Shown here: positions 19,570 to 28,558 of the stretch, piece after piece
How positions within the stretch are numbered: position 1 is the stretch's first letter
Layout: each line of letters opens with the position of its first letter
From: Marinimicrococcus sp033875255
GTDB taxonomy: Bacteria; Pseudomonadota; Alphaproteobacteria; Geminicoccales; Geminicoccaceae
Length of the DNA: 64,000 nucleotides
Assembly: GCA_033875255.1 (NCBI GenBank)
Contig: JAWZSN010000015.1
Span: 73,599 to 137,598 of the forward strand
Reading direction: 5' to 3'
Translations under genes and position numbers: made by a program
The notes under the pieces: generated by a model
Databases searched by the model: none
What the model saw: only the letters and a program-made list of their open reading frames with translations
Told to the model about the DNA's origin: nothing

Positions 19570-21274
19570 CGTCGGGCAGCAGGACGGCGCTGGCGGGGCC
19601 GCTGGCCAGCGGCACGCCCAGCGCCCCCAGCGCGCCCCTGGCGAGCGAGGCCATGTCGCCGTCGAGCAGACCCAAAAAGCGCTGCCAGGGCCATTCGGGA
19701 GCCGGCAGGAGGCGCACGGCGCCCGGCGCGTCGACCGGCAGGCCGGCGGCGCTGCGCGCTTCCTCGATCGCCTCGAGGAGGCCGCCGGTACGATCGACCA
19801 GCCCCAGCTCGCGGGCCTTGCTGCCGAGCCAGACACGGCCGCGCGCCAGCTCCTCGACCCGCTCCGGCGTCATGTCGCGGCCAGCTGCGACCCCCTCCTT
19901 GAAGCTGCCGTAGAGCGCATCGAGGAGATGCTCGAGGCGCTCCCGCTCGCCGGCATCGTAGGCTTCGTTGATCGACCACATGCCGGCGTTCTCGCCGCGC
20001 GCGAAGGCCGCCCATTCGATTCCCAGCCGCTTCCACGCGCCGGCCAGCACCGGCTTGCCGGCAATGACGCCGATCGAGCCGGTGAAGGTTGCCGGCTGGG
20101 CGACGATGCGCGAGGCCCCCATGGCGATCCAGTAGCCGCCGGAGGCTGCGGCGTTGCCCATCGAGACGACCACCGGCTTGCCCGCCTGGACGGCCCGCTG
20201 GACCGCCCTTGCGACCGTCTCGGAGCCCACCGCCGAGCCGCCGGGCGAGTCGATCCGCAGGACGATCGCCGCCACCGTGTCGTCGCGCGTGGCGCCCTCC
20301 AGCTCGCGAACGAGGTCCTCCGCCCCGATCCGCGTGCCGAAGCCGGGGCTGCCGCGCTCGATCGGCCCCGCCGCGCGCACCACCGCGATCGCCGGCCCCT
20401 GCTCCGGCCCTGCCGTCGCCGCTCCGTACTCGGCCAGCGTCAAGAGGGCGGCACCGCCGGCTCGGCGGCGTGCCCGGGCGATCACCTCGTCGCGATAGGC
20501 GAGCCCGTCCACCAGGCCCAGCTCCTCCGCGTCGTCCGCCGCGTAGGGGCCGCCGCCGACGATGGCGCCCATCGCCGCAGCGTCCATGCCGCGGCCCTCC
20601 GCGAGGCCCTGCAGCATCTGGGCGTGCAGGCCGTCCACCAGCGCCGCCATCATCTCGGCACTGGCCTCGGTCGGGCCGTCGTGGGTGAAGCTCTCGAGGG
20701 CGTTCTTGTACTCGGCCCGCCGGCCGACGCTCAGCTCGACGCCGAGGCTCGCCAGCAGCTCGCGGCCATAAGGCAGCTCCATCGAGAGGCCGGAGAGCCC
20801 GACGAGACCCACCGGCTGCAAGTGGATCTCCTCGAAAGCGCTGGCCAGATAGTAGCCTTCGTTGCCCGAGGAGAGCTCGCCGAAACTGTCGGCCCAGGCG
20901 AGCGCGAACCTGCCCGAGGCGCGAAAGCGGCCGATCGCGTCGCGCAGCTCCTGCGTCACCGCGAAACCGTGCGAGGTCTCGTCGAGCAGCGCCACCACGC
21001 CGGTGACGCGCGGATCACGGGTGGCCGCATCCAGGGCCAGCACCGTCTCGGCCACCGTCGGCTCGCGGTCGAGCGAGAAGCTGCGCAGCGACGGGCCGTC
21101 GGGCACCTCGGGCAGCGCCTCGCGCAGATCGAGCTCCAGGACGATGCGCTCCGGCAGCGCCTCGCTCTCGGTGAAGCGCTCCCACAGCCACCAGCCGGCG
21201 AATCCCACGCCGGCCACGGCCAGAAGCGCGAGCAGCCCGATGGTGGCCAGGAGGCCGACGATGAAACGCCGCAT
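19562..21274 (-). CDS. sppA: Signal peptide peptidase SppA, long (67K) type
   Basis: A 570-residue inner-membrane serine protease with one N-terminal membrane helix (residues about 4-30). It has two tandem S49 domains like E. coli SppA. The general-base lysine is in GRRAEYKNALESFT in the first domain and the nucleophilic serine in MGNAAASGGYWIAMGA in the second; RIDSPGGSAVGSE and FTGSIGVIAGKP are the other conserved blocks. It degrades cleaved signal peptides in the membrane. Its stop falls within a dispersed repeat, and the gene is convergent with phoB. Confidence 0.95.
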   Translation of the reverse strand: MRRFIVGLLATIGLLALLAVAGVGFAGWWLWERFTESEALPERIVLELDLREALPEVPDGPSLRSFSLDREPTVAETVLALDAATRDPRVTGVVALLDETSHGFAVTQELRDAIGRFRASGRFALAWADSFGELSSGNEGYYLASAFEEIHLQPVGLVGLSGLSMELPYGRELLASLGVELSVGRRAEYKNALESFTHDGPTEASAEMMAALVDGLHAQMLQGLAEGRGMDAAAMGAIVGGGPYAADDAEELGLVDGLAYRDEVIARARRRAGGAALLTLAEYGAATAGPEQGPAIAVVRAAGPIERGSPGFGTRIGAEDLVRELEGATRDDTVAAIVLRIDSPGGSAVGSETVARAVQRAVQAGKPVVVSMGNAAASGGYWIAMGASRIVAQPATFTGSIGVIAGKPVLAGAWKRLGIEWAAFARGENAGMWSINEAYDAGERERLEHLLDALYGSFKEGVAAGRDMTPERVEELARGRVWLGSKARELGLVDRTGGLLEAIEEARSAAGLPVDAPGAVRLLPAPEWPWQRFLGLLDGDMASLARGALGALGVPLASGPASAVLLPDVR

Positions 21275-21300
21275 CAGTGTTCCCCTGGCCCTGCTGCCGC

Positions 21301-22413
21301 TCAGGCCGCCGCGGTGGCGGTGCGGCGGCGCTGGCGCTCGCTGGCCGTCTTGAGCTGCCCGCAGGCCGCCAGGATGTCACGCCCGCGCGGCGTGCGCACC
21401 GGCGAGGCGTAGCCGGCCTCCTCGACGATGCCGGCAAAGGCGCGGATACGGTTGTTCGAGGAGCACTCGAAGACCGCGCCGGGCCACGGGTTGAAGGGGA
21501 TCAGGTTGACCTTGGCGGGAATTCCGTCGAGCAGCCGGACCAGCTCGCGGGCGTCGGCGTCGCTGTCGTTCACCCCCTTGAGCATCACATACTCGAAGGT
21601 GATGGGCCGGTTGACCGGATAGCGCCGGCAGGCCTCGAGCAGCTCGGCGATCTTCCATTTCCTGTTGATCGGCACCAGCTCGTCGCGCACCTCGTCGCGC
21701 ACCGCATGGAGCGAGATCGCGAGGCCCGTGGCGAGCTCCGCACCCCATCGCTCGATGCGCGGCACGACGCCCGAGGTGGACAGCGTGATCCGCCGCCGCG
21801 ACAGGCCCAGCCCGTCGCCGTCGAGAGCGATCGCGAACGCCGCCGCCGTGTTGTCGTAGTTGAGCAGCGGCTCGCCCATGCCCATCACCACGACATTGGT
21901 GAAGAGCCGGTCCTCGCGATTGCTGGGCCACTCGCCGAGCGCGTCGCGAGCGACCATCATCTGCGCCAGGATCTCGGGCGCGCCCAGATTGCGGACGAGC
22001 GGCATGGTGCCGGTGTGGCAGAACTTGCAGGTCAGGGTGCAGCCGACCTGGGTGGAGACGCACAGCGCGCCGCGATCCTCCTCGGGGATGAAGACCGTCT
22101 CGACCTCCTGCCCGTCGGCGAAGCGCAGCAGCCATTTGCGGGTGCCGTCGGTCGAGCGCTGTTCCGTCACGATCTCCGGGCGGGCCACCGAGAAGGCCTC
22201 GGCCAGCTGGCCACGCAGCCCGCCCGGCAGGGTGGTCATCGCCTCGAAGGAGGCGGCCCCGCGATGGTAGATCCAGTGAAAGAGCTGGCGCGCCCGCAAG
22301 GGGGCGCGCCCGCGCGTCTCGCCCAGCCCCTGGACGACCTCTTCCAGCGCCGGGCGGCCGAGGCCAATCAGGCTGGGGAGCCCATCGGACGCCAGTGGCC
22401 TAGCTTTTTCCAT
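21301..22413 (-). CDS. rlmN: 23S rRNA (adenine-2503-C2)-methyltransferase RlmN
   Basis: A 370-residue radical SAM enzyme. The iron-sulfur cluster motif CX3CX2C is in QVGCTLTCKFCHTGTM, preceded by RGALCVSTQ; VVMGMGEPLLNYDN and LSTSGVVPRIERWG are the SAM-binding segments, and the methyl-carrying cysteine lies in the C-terminal DILAACGQLK. It methylates C2 of A2503 in 23S rRNA and the matching site in some tRNAs. The N terminus overlaps the IalB-like gene by 14 bp, so the two genes are co-transcribed. Confidence 0.95.
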   Translation of the reverse strand: MEKARPLASDGLPSLIGLGRPALEEVVQGLGETRGRAPLRARQLFHWIYHRGAASFEAMTTLPGGLRGQLAEAFSVARPEIVTEQRSTDGTRKWLLRFADGQEVETVFIPEEDRGALCVSTQVGCTLTCKFCHTGTMPLVRNLGAPEILAQMMVARDALGEWPSNREDRLFTNVVVMGMGEPLLNYDNTAAAFAIALDGDGLGLSRRRITLSTSGVVPRIERWGAELATGLAISLHAVRDEVRDELVPINRKWKIAELLEACRRYPVNRPITFEYVMLKGVNDSDADARELVRLLDGIPAKVNLIPFNPWPGAVFECSSNNRIRAFAGIVEEAGYASPVRTPRGRDILAACGQLKTASERQRRRTATAAA

Positions 22414-22909
22414 CCTTGCACGTGTCCTGCATCGCCCGGAACGCGGCGGTGAAGCCGAGCAGCGAGTATGTGTCGAGGGAGTAGGTGTTCTTTTGCGAGG
22501 TGCCGCGCGCGGTCATCGTCCTGCCGGCCTTCATGGCCTCGATGATCGCCGCATCCTCCTTGGGGCTGTTCGCCCACGCATTGCTGTCGCGGGTGAACAT
22601 CTGAAAGCTCGTGCCGTCGATCACGAGGTCGACATTGCTGCCGGCAAGATAGGGATAGCCGGGATCGACCATCACCTGGACGTTGGGTGGCGGGGCGGGG
22701 AACTTCGTGACGAACACCCGCGGCTGGTCGCGGCGGGTATAGTCGCCCTCCTCCTTGCTCGGCACGCTCGAGATGAAGCAGACCTTCTCCGCCTTCTCCT
22801 CGTGAACGTAGAGGCTCCAGTCACGGAAGCTCTCCACGAAGGCGGCGCTGGCCGGCTGGCTCAGGAGCAGGGCTGCGCCAAGGGCAGCCAGGGAATAACG
22901 AAGCATCAT
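22400..22909 (-). CDS. Invasion-associated locus B (IalB)-like secreted protein
   Basis: A 169-residue protein with a signal peptide (MLRYSLAALGAALLLSQPASA). The mature part begins FVESFRDWSLYV and has one cysteine near residue 44 (KVCFISSVP) and one near the C terminus (MQDTCKDG), as in the IalB family, plus TRDQPRVFVTKFP. IalB-like genes are common directly upstream of rlmN in alphaproteobacteria; outside Bartonella their role is not known, and invasion should not be assumed. The start may be 22909 or the next ATG at 22906. Confidence 0.7.
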   Translation of the reverse strand: MMLRYSLAALGAALLLSQPASAAFVESFRDWSLYVHEEKAEKVCFISSVPSKEEGDYTRRDQPRVFVTKFPAPPPNVQVMVDPGYPYLAGSNVDLVIDGTSFQMFTRDSNAWANSPKEDAAIIEAMKAGRTMTARGTSQKNTYSLDTYSLLGFTAAFRAMQDTCKDGKS

Positions 22910-22936
22910 CCTCGCGCGATCGGTTGGGGTTGACGT

Positions 22937-23527
22937 TCAGCGGGACGGTGGCGGCTCGCCCCGCGCCCGCAGATGCGCCGGCAGCTCGCCCTCGGCCCGC
23001 AGCACCGGGCGACCATGCACATGCGGCGCCAGCTCCTCGGTCGGCCCACCGGACCGTACCGGGCGCGGCGCGAAGCGACCATAGCACAACAATCTATCGT
23101 ACATGACGATGGCGCCGGCGACACCCAGGTTCACGCAAAAGCGCATCGGGATCTGCACCACATGGTCGCAGCGCTCGAGCATGCGGGGCGACAGACTGCC
23201 GCGCTCGGGGCCGAACACGTAGGCGGCGTTGAGCGGATGCCTGAAGCTGGGCAACGCGGTCGCGTCCTCGACCAGCTCCACGCCGACCAGCTGGCAGCCG
23301 CGCGGCAGCGTCATCTCCTCGACCGAGGGGAACTCGTAGATCGGCAGCTGCCGGTCGGCGCGCGAGGTGTCGGACATCGCCTTCTTCACCGTGTAGTAGG
23401 CGTCGACCAGGAACACCGAGCTCGCCCCGAAGGCGTGCGCCGTCCGCACCAAGGTGCCGAGATTCACGGGCTTGCTCATGCCCTCGGCGCCGATCGCGAA
23501 ATAGCCGCGGCTGGTAAAGTTGCTCAT
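22937..23527 (-). CDS. SpoU/TrmH-family RNA 2'-O-methyltransferase
   Basis: A 196-residue SPOUT methyltransferase. Motif 1 is KPVNLGTLVRTAHAFGAS, motif 2 is AYVFGPERGSLSPRML and motif 3 is VQIPMRFCVNLGVAGAIVMYD, which build the knotted SAM site. It probably methylates a ribose in tRNA or rRNA; the target cannot be read from the sequence. I chose the ATG at 23527 because GGAG precedes it closely and the conserved region starts there. The last about 40 residues are proline- and arginine-rich and not part of the catalytic fold. Confidence 0.85.
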   Translation of the reverse strand: MSNFTSRGYFAIGAEGMSKPVNLGTLVRTAHAFGASSVFLVDAYYTVKKAMSDTSRADRQLPIYEFPSVEEMTLPRGCQLVGVELVEDATALPSFRHPLNAAYVFGPERGSLSPRMLERCDHVVQIPMRFCVNLGVAGAIVMYDRLLCYGRFAPRPVRSGGPTEELAPHVHGRPVLRAEGELPAHLRARGEPPPSR

Positions 23528-23634
23528 GGCTCCGTAGGTAGCGCCTGCGGCGCCATTCATCCAGTGGGACACAGCCGCGCTTTTCAGCCCGCGTCGGCCC
23601 GCCTATGGTCGCGCCCCGCCCTCAGGAGAACGCC

Positions 23635-24621
23635 ATGCGTGCGGTTCTGTGTCGCGAACTGTCCGGTCTCGACGGTCTGGCCGTGGGCGAGACCGCAACT
23701 CCCGAGCCCGGCGCCTGCCACGTCCGCATCAAGGTTCGTGCTGCCGGTGTCAACTTCGCCGATACGCTGATGATCCGCGGCCGCTACCAGGACCGGCCCG
23801 CCCTGCCCTTCATTCCCGGTCTCGAGGTGGCGGGCGAGATCGAGAAGCTCGGCGCCGCGGCGACCGGCCTCGAGCTCGGCCAGCGGGTCATGGCGCTGGT
23901 CGGCCAGGGCGGCTTCGCCGAGAAGGTGGTGGCGCGCGCCGAGGACGTCATCCCGCTGCCCGACGACATCGACGACGTCACGGCAGCCGGCTTCGCCGTC
24001 GCCTACGGCACCGCCTATGGGGCGCTGTCCTGGCGGGCCCAGCTCCATGCCGGCGAGACGCTGCTGGTGCACGGCGCGGCCGGCGGGGTCGGCCTCACCG
24101 CGGTGGAATGCGGCAAGGCCATGGGCGCTCGGGTGATCGCCACCGCCCGCGGTGCCGAGAAGCTGGCGCTCGCGCGCAGCCATGGCGCCGACGTCGCGAT
24201 CGACAGCGAGGATCCCGACTTCGTCGCCCGGATCAAGGAGGCGGCCGGCGAGGGCGGCGTCGACGTGGCCTTCGACCCGGTCGGCGGCGAGGCGTTCAAG
24301 GCCAGCCTCCGGGCGATCGCCTGGGAGGGCCGGATCGTGGTGATCGGCTTCGCCTCGGGCGACGTGCCGCAGATCCCTGCCAACATCCTCCTGGTCAAGA
24401 ACGCCTCGGTGATGGGCTTCTACTGGGGCAGCTATCGACGCCACGATCCCGAGCGGCTGCGCGACGCCTTCGAGAGCCTCTTTGACTGGCATCGCGACGG
24501 GCGCATCCGGCCGCACGTCTCGCACCGCCTGCCGCTCGCGCAGGCCCGCGAGGCCCTCGCCCTGCTCCTCGAGCGGCGCAGCACCGGCAAGGTGGTGCTC
24601 ACCGTGGACGACGCCGGCTGA
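23635..24621 (+). CDS. NADPH:quinone oxidoreductase (zeta-crystallin type MDR family)
   Basis: A 328-residue medium-chain dehydrogenase/reductase lacking zinc ligands, as in the quinone reductase branch. It has RAAGVNFADTLMIRGRYQ, FIPGLEVAGEIEKLG, and the NADPH-binding LLVHGAAGGVGLTAVECGKAMGARVIATA. Related enzymes are often annotated as enoyl or quinone reductases, so the substrate is open. CAGGAGAACGCC lies directly before the ATG at 23635. It is convergent with the type I secretion genes, eight bases from the end of the HlyD-like gene. Confidence 0.87.
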   Translation: MRAVLCRELSGLDGLAVGETATPEPGACHVRIKVRAAGVNFADTLMIRGRYQDRPALPFIPGLEVAGEIEKLGAAATGLELGQRVMALVGQGGFAEKVVARAEDVIPLPDDIDDVTAAGFAVAYGTAYGALSWRAQLHAGETLLVHGAAGGVGLTAVECGKAMGARVIATARGAEKLALARSHGADVAIDSEDPDFVARIKEAAGEGGVDVAFDPVGGEAFKASLRAIAWEGRIVVIGFASGDVPQIPANILLVKNASVMGFYWGSYRRHDPERLRDAFESLFDWHRDGRIRPHVSHRLPLAQAREALALLLERRSTGKVVLTVDDAG

Positions 24622-24628
24622 GGGCTGC

Positions 24629-25993
24629 TCAACGCTCCGTGAGGGCGGCCTGCCGCGCCTTGAGGATCGGCTTCAAGAGATAGTCCAGCACCGTCTTCTC
24701 GCCGGTCAGCACGTCGACCTGCGCGGTCATGCCGGGGATGATCTCGAGCGGGTGCGCGGCTGGGCCCAGATGGTTCTCGTTGGTCCGCACCCGCACCCGG
24801 TAGAAGCTCTCGCCCTTCTCGTTGGCGATGGTGTCGGCGCTGATCTCCTCCACCACCCCGTCGAGCCCGCCATAGATCGCATAGTCGTAGGCGGTGATCT
24901 TCACCGTGGCCGGCAGATCGGGCCGCAGGAAGGCGATGTCGGCGGGACGGACATTGGCCTCGACGAGAAGCGTGTCCTCGAGCGGCACGATCTCGACGAG
25001 GTCCTGGCCCGGCTGGATGACGCCGCCCACGGTGGTGACGCGGACGCGCTTGACCGTGCCGCGGACCGGCGAGCGGACGTCGGTGCGGCGCACCCGGTCG
25101 TAGCCGGCGGCGAGGATCTCGCGCAGGCCCGCCAGCTCGGCCGAGCGCTGGTTGTACTCGGCCTGGGCCTCGGCGGCGAAGCGGCTTCGGGCATTCTCCG
25201 TGCGCCGCCTCGCCTCGCGCAGCGCCTCCTCGGCGCGCGGCAGCGAGAGCCTGGTCTGCTCGAGCGCACCCCTGAGGTCGTTGACCTGGCGCTGCAGCTG
25301 GAGGAGCTCGGTGCGGGCGACGATACGCTGGGCCGCCAGCGGCTCGGTCACCCGCAGCTCCTCGTTGGCGAGCCGGTAGGAGCGCTCGTACTGCTCGAGA
25401 CGGCTCTTGAGCTCCTCCAGCTCCTGGGCCCGCTGCTGCGCCTGGCTTGCCAGGATCTCCAGCTCGCTGTCGAGCTGACGGCGGCGCGACTCGAACAGGC
25501 GCGTCTCGTTCCGCGCGATCTCGGGCGCCTCTTCCAGGACCTCTTGCGGGAACTGCAGCGCTTCCCCGCCGATCTCCGCCTCCAGCCGCGCCCGGGCGGC
25601 CAGCAGTGCCATGTGGCGGGCCTTCTTCTCGCGGTATTCGCTGGCGCTGCGCACGTTGTCGATGCGCATCAGGACCTGGCCCGCCTCGACGATCTCGCCG
25701 TCGCGCACGAGGATCGCGTCGACGATGCCGCCCTCGAGATTCTGGACCACCTGGACATGCCGCGAGGGAATGACCTTGCCGGTACCGCGCGTCACCTCGT
25801 CGAGCGTGGCCCAGTCGGCCCATACCAGGAATACCACGAAGAACAGCGCCACCGCGGCCAGCAGCAGGTGCCCCAGACCGTGCGGCCGCAGCCGGTCGGC
25901 GCCGGCCGCGCCCGCCACGAACTCGGCCAGCTCGCGGTCCAGCGGGCGTGCTGCGGCAACGCCGCGGGAGCGGCGCACGAGGCCGCGGCTCAT
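24629..25993 (-). CDS. Type I secretion membrane fusion protein (HlyD family)
   Basis: A 454-residue adaptor with one N-terminal membrane helix (LGHLLLAAVALFFVVFLVW). After it come the first half of the lipoyl/beta-barrel part (GTGKVIPSRHVQVVQNLEGG), a long coiled coil (about residues 130-300, rich in E, R, L and Q), and the second half with DVRSPVRGTVKRVRVTTVGG and the C-terminal RTNENHLG...IIPGMTAQVDVLTG. It bridges the inner-membrane ABC protein to the TolC channel. It overlaps the ABC gene by four bases (ATGA). The family usually serves RTX adhesins, proteases or bacteriocins, but no cargo is encoded here. Confidence 0.93.
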   Translation of the reverse strand: MSRGLVRRSRGVAAARPLDRELAEFVAGAAGADRLRPHGLGHLLLAAVALFFVVFLVWADWATLDEVTRGTGKVIPSRHVQVVQNLEGGIVDAILVRDGEIVEAGQVLMRIDNVRSASEYREKKARHMALLAARARLEAEIGGEALQFPQEVLEEAPEIARNETRLFESRRRQLDSELEILASQAQQRAQELEELKSRLEQYERSYRLANEELRVTEPLAAQRIVARTELLQLQRQVNDLRGALEQTRLSLPRAEEALREARRRTENARSRFAAEAQAEYNQRSAELAGLREILAAGYDRVRRTDVRSPVRGTVKRVRVTTVGGVIQPGQDLVEIVPLEDTLLVEANVRPADIAFLRPDLPATVKITAYDYAIYGGLDGVVEEISADTIANEKGESFYRVRVRTNENHLGPAAHPLEIIPGMTAQVDVLTGEKTVLDYLLKPILKARQAALTER

Positions 25994-28227
25994 GGCGAGG
26001 CCCCCTTGATCTGGCCTCCGGCCAGCGCCTTGAGCACCCGCTCCTTGGGTCCGTCGGCCACGAGCCTGCCACCGTCCATCACGATCAGCCGGTCGACCAG
26101 TGCCAGCAGCGAGGCGCGGTGGGTCACCAGCAACAGGGTGCGGCCGGGGATCTCCTTGGCCATCCGCGCCATGAAGCGGGCCTCGGCACCATTGTCCATG
26201 GCGCTGGTCGGCTCGTCGAGCACGAGGATGGGCGGCTCGAGCAGGACCGCGCGGGCGATCGCCACCGCCTGGCGCTGGCCGCCGGAAAGCAGTTCGCCAC
26301 GCTCGCCGACATTGAGGTCGTAGCCCATCGGGTGGCGCGCCGCGAAGTCCTCGACCCCGGCGATGGTGGCGGCGCGCAGCATCGTCGGATCGTCGACGAA
26401 GGGAGCGCCCATGGTGATGTTCTCGCGCAGCGTGCCGTGAAACAGGAAGACGTCCTGGGGCACGCAGCCGATGTTGCGGCGCAGGTCGGCGGGATCCACC
26501 TGGCGCATGTCGGTGCCGTCGACCAGCACCGAGCCCTCCTCCGGCTCGTAGAGGCCGAGGATGAGCTTTTCGAGGGTGGTCTTGCCGGAGCCGACGCGGC
26601 CGATGAGCGCCACCCGCTCGCCCGGCTCCACCTTGAAGCTGACGTCGCTGAGGGCCGGCAGCTTCTGGCCGGGATAGGTGAAGGAGACCTGCTTGAACTC
26701 GATCCCGCCCTCGAGCCGCGGGCGGTGCACGAACACCTTCTCGGGCGGCCGCTCGACGGGCATCCGCATCACCGCGTCGAGCGTGTCGAGCGAGGTTCGG
26801 GCCTGGTGGAAGCGGGTCAGGATCGTGGCGACCTGGCCGAGCGGCGCCATCGCCCGGCCGGCGATGATCGTGCAGGCGACGAGCGCGCCCACCGTCATCA
26901 GCCCCTCGCCGATCCGGTAGACGCCGAGGATCACCACGCCCACGGTCACAAGGTTGGCAGCCATCGCCGCGAAATAGACGGTGATCGAGGAGAACAGACG
27001 GCTCTGGTTGGCGGAATGCGCGGTGGCCGCAACGAAGCTCTCCCAAAGGCGCTGCATGCGCCCCTCGCCGCCCACGCTCTTGATGGTCTCGAGGCCGTTG
27101 ATGGTCTCGACCAGCACGCCGTGCTTCTGCGCCGCCTCCTTGAAGGTGCGGCGCACGATGCGGTTGAGCGGCAGCTGCATGAGCAGGCCGAGCCCGACCA
27201 CCAGGGGCACGGCCAGCGCCGGCACCATCGCCACCGGTCCGCCGATCATCCAGACGATGGCGACGAAGAAGAAGATGAAGGGAAGATCGACCAGCGCCAC
27301 CACGGTGGCCGAGGTAAAGAAGTCCCTGAGGGTCTCGAACTCGCGCAGGTTGCTGGCGAAGGCGCCGGCCGAGCGGGGCCGCGCCGCCATGCGCAGGTTC
27401 AAGACGTGCTCGAAGATGCCGCTGGCCAGCTTGATGTCAGCGACACGGCCGGCCGCGTCGACGAAATAGCCGCGCAGCGCCTTCAGGAGAAAGTCGAAGC
27501 CGAAGACGATGAAGGCACCGATGGCCAGCACCCAGAGCGTCTCGATCGCATTGTTGGGTACCACGCGGTCGTAGACGTTCATGATGAACAACGGGCTCGC
27601 CAGGGCGAAGCAGTTGATCAGCAGGGCTGCGACGACGACCTCGGCATAGACCGGCCACTGGGCCAGCAGGGTCGACCAGAACCAGTGGCCGCTGCGCTCG
27701 GCGCGCAGCTCGCGGTCGCGCTGGGCAAAGCCGATCTCGGGCTTGGCGAAGAAGGCGAAGCCGGTATAGGCGGCGGCCAGCTCCTCGGCCGCCAGCTCGG
27801 TCCGGCCCAGCCCGGTCTCGGGCAGCAGCACCTCGCAGCCGCGCTCGCTGCGCCGCACCAGGACGCAGGCGCGGCCGTCGGCCAGCAGCAGCACGCAGGG
27901 CATGACGAGCTGGCCGATCGCCTCCAGCGGGCGGCGCAGCAGCTGGGCGCTCAGCCCGGCGCGCTTCGCCGCCCGCGCGAAGAGGTCGGGCGTCAGGCGC
28001 CCGTCGACGAGCGGCAGGCCGGCGCTGAGGGCCTGGGCGGAGGTCGGCCGCTCGAGGAGGTGGGTGAGGGCGACGAGGGCCCCCAGCAGCGGATCGTCGA
28101 CGCCTGCCTCGACCGGCCGGACCTGCCGGATCAGGCGGCCCGCCGGTCGGTCCGGCCCCGCATCGGCCTCCTCGCCCGCCTGTCCTTCCGGCAGCTGGGC
28201 TGCGACGGCGCCTCCCGGCTCCCTCAT
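25990..28227 (-). CDS. Type I secretion ABC permease/ATPase with N-terminal peptidase-like domain (LapB type)
   Basis: A 745-residue fused transporter. The N-terminal about 150 residues resemble a C39-like domain without the catalytic cysteine (the family's cysteine-bearing segment is replaced by LLGALVALTHLL), as in RTX exporters such as LapB. The membrane domain follows (FALASPLFIMNVYDRVVPN, LVDLPFIFFFVAIVWMIGG), then the ATPase with Walker A GRVGSGKTTLEK, signature LLSGGQRQAVAIARAV and Walker B ILVLDEPTSAMD. ATG 28227 is preceded by AGGAGACGAGG. Transport direction is outward; the cargo is unknown. Confidence 0.93.
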   Translation of the reverse strand: MREPGGAVAAQLPEGQAGEEADAGPDRPAGRLIRQVRPVEAGVDDPLLGALVALTHLLERPTSAQALSAGLPLVDGRLTPDLFARAAKRAGLSAQLLRRPLEAIGQLVMPCVLLLADGRACVLVRRSERGCEVLLPETGLGRTELAAEELAAAYTGFAFFAKPEIGFAQRDRELRAERSGHWFWSTLLAQWPVYAEVVVAALLINCFALASPLFIMNVYDRVVPNNAIETLWVLAIGAFIVFGFDFLLKALRGYFVDAAGRVADIKLASGIFEHVLNLRMAARPRSAGAFASNLREFETLRDFFTSATVVALVDLPFIFFFVAIVWMIGGPVAMVPALAVPLVVGLGLLMQLPLNRIVRRTFKEAAQKHGVLVETINGLETIKSVGGEGRMQRLWESFVAATAHSANQSRLFSSITVYFAAMAANLVTVGVVILGVYRIGEGLMTVGALVACTIIAGRAMAPLGQVATILTRFHQARTSLDTLDAVMRMPVERPPEKVFVHRPRLEGGIEFKQVSFTYPGQKLPALSDVSFKVEPGERVALIGRVGSGKTTLEKLILGLYEPEEGSVLVDGTDMRQVDPADLRRNIGCVPQDVFLFHGTLRENITMGAPFVDDPTMLRAATIAGVEDFAARHPMGYDLNVGERGELLSGGQRQAVAIARAVLLEPPILVLDEPTSAMDNGAEARFMARMAKEIPGRTLLLVTHRASLLALVDRLIVMDGGRLVADGPKERVLKALAGGQIKGASP

Positions 28228-28558
28228 CCTCGTCTCCTGATGTGACGGCGGACCCCGTATAGCCGTTTTTGCCCCAGGCCGAGCGGCGGACGCCAGCAAA
28301 ACCTCCACTGTGATGCGGCGAGCACAGCGCCGCGTGCACGCCCGGCGCGGGCTCTTTGCGCGGCGGGCCGCGGACAGGCGAGGCAGGAACGTCTCATCGC
28401 GCCCGAGACCTCCGTGAATATTGGCGTAGCGCCTGTCGGATCTCCATCATCCGCCCGGCTGCGTTGACGTTGGGGGGGGCATTCTCTAGAGCAGGTAGAA
28501 GAAGTATCGAAATACGCGAGCTGCGCAAGACGATCCCCCTGCCGGCACAGGACAGTAG
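28228..28558. promoter_or_regulatory. Divergent promoter region of the type I secretion genes
   Basis: About 330 bp separate the ABC exporter (minus) and the TolC-like gene (plus). It holds an eight-G run ending near 28480 and a small inverted repeat GTAT-CGAA-ATAC at 28504-28515, in sequence less GC-rich than its surroundings. No convincing operator or known regulator site was recognised. Confidence 0.45.

Noticed and set aside
24629..27046. 805-residue minus-strand frame joining part of the ABC region to HlyD
   Set aside because: Only the part from 25993 down is the HlyD protein; the upstream extension is a shadow of the ABC exporter, whose own start and stop are clear.
25948..28245. 765-residue plus-strand open frame across the ABC exporter
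   Set aside because: Antisense shadow; biased H, R, D, G composition and no motifs, whereas the minus strand has complete ABC motifs.
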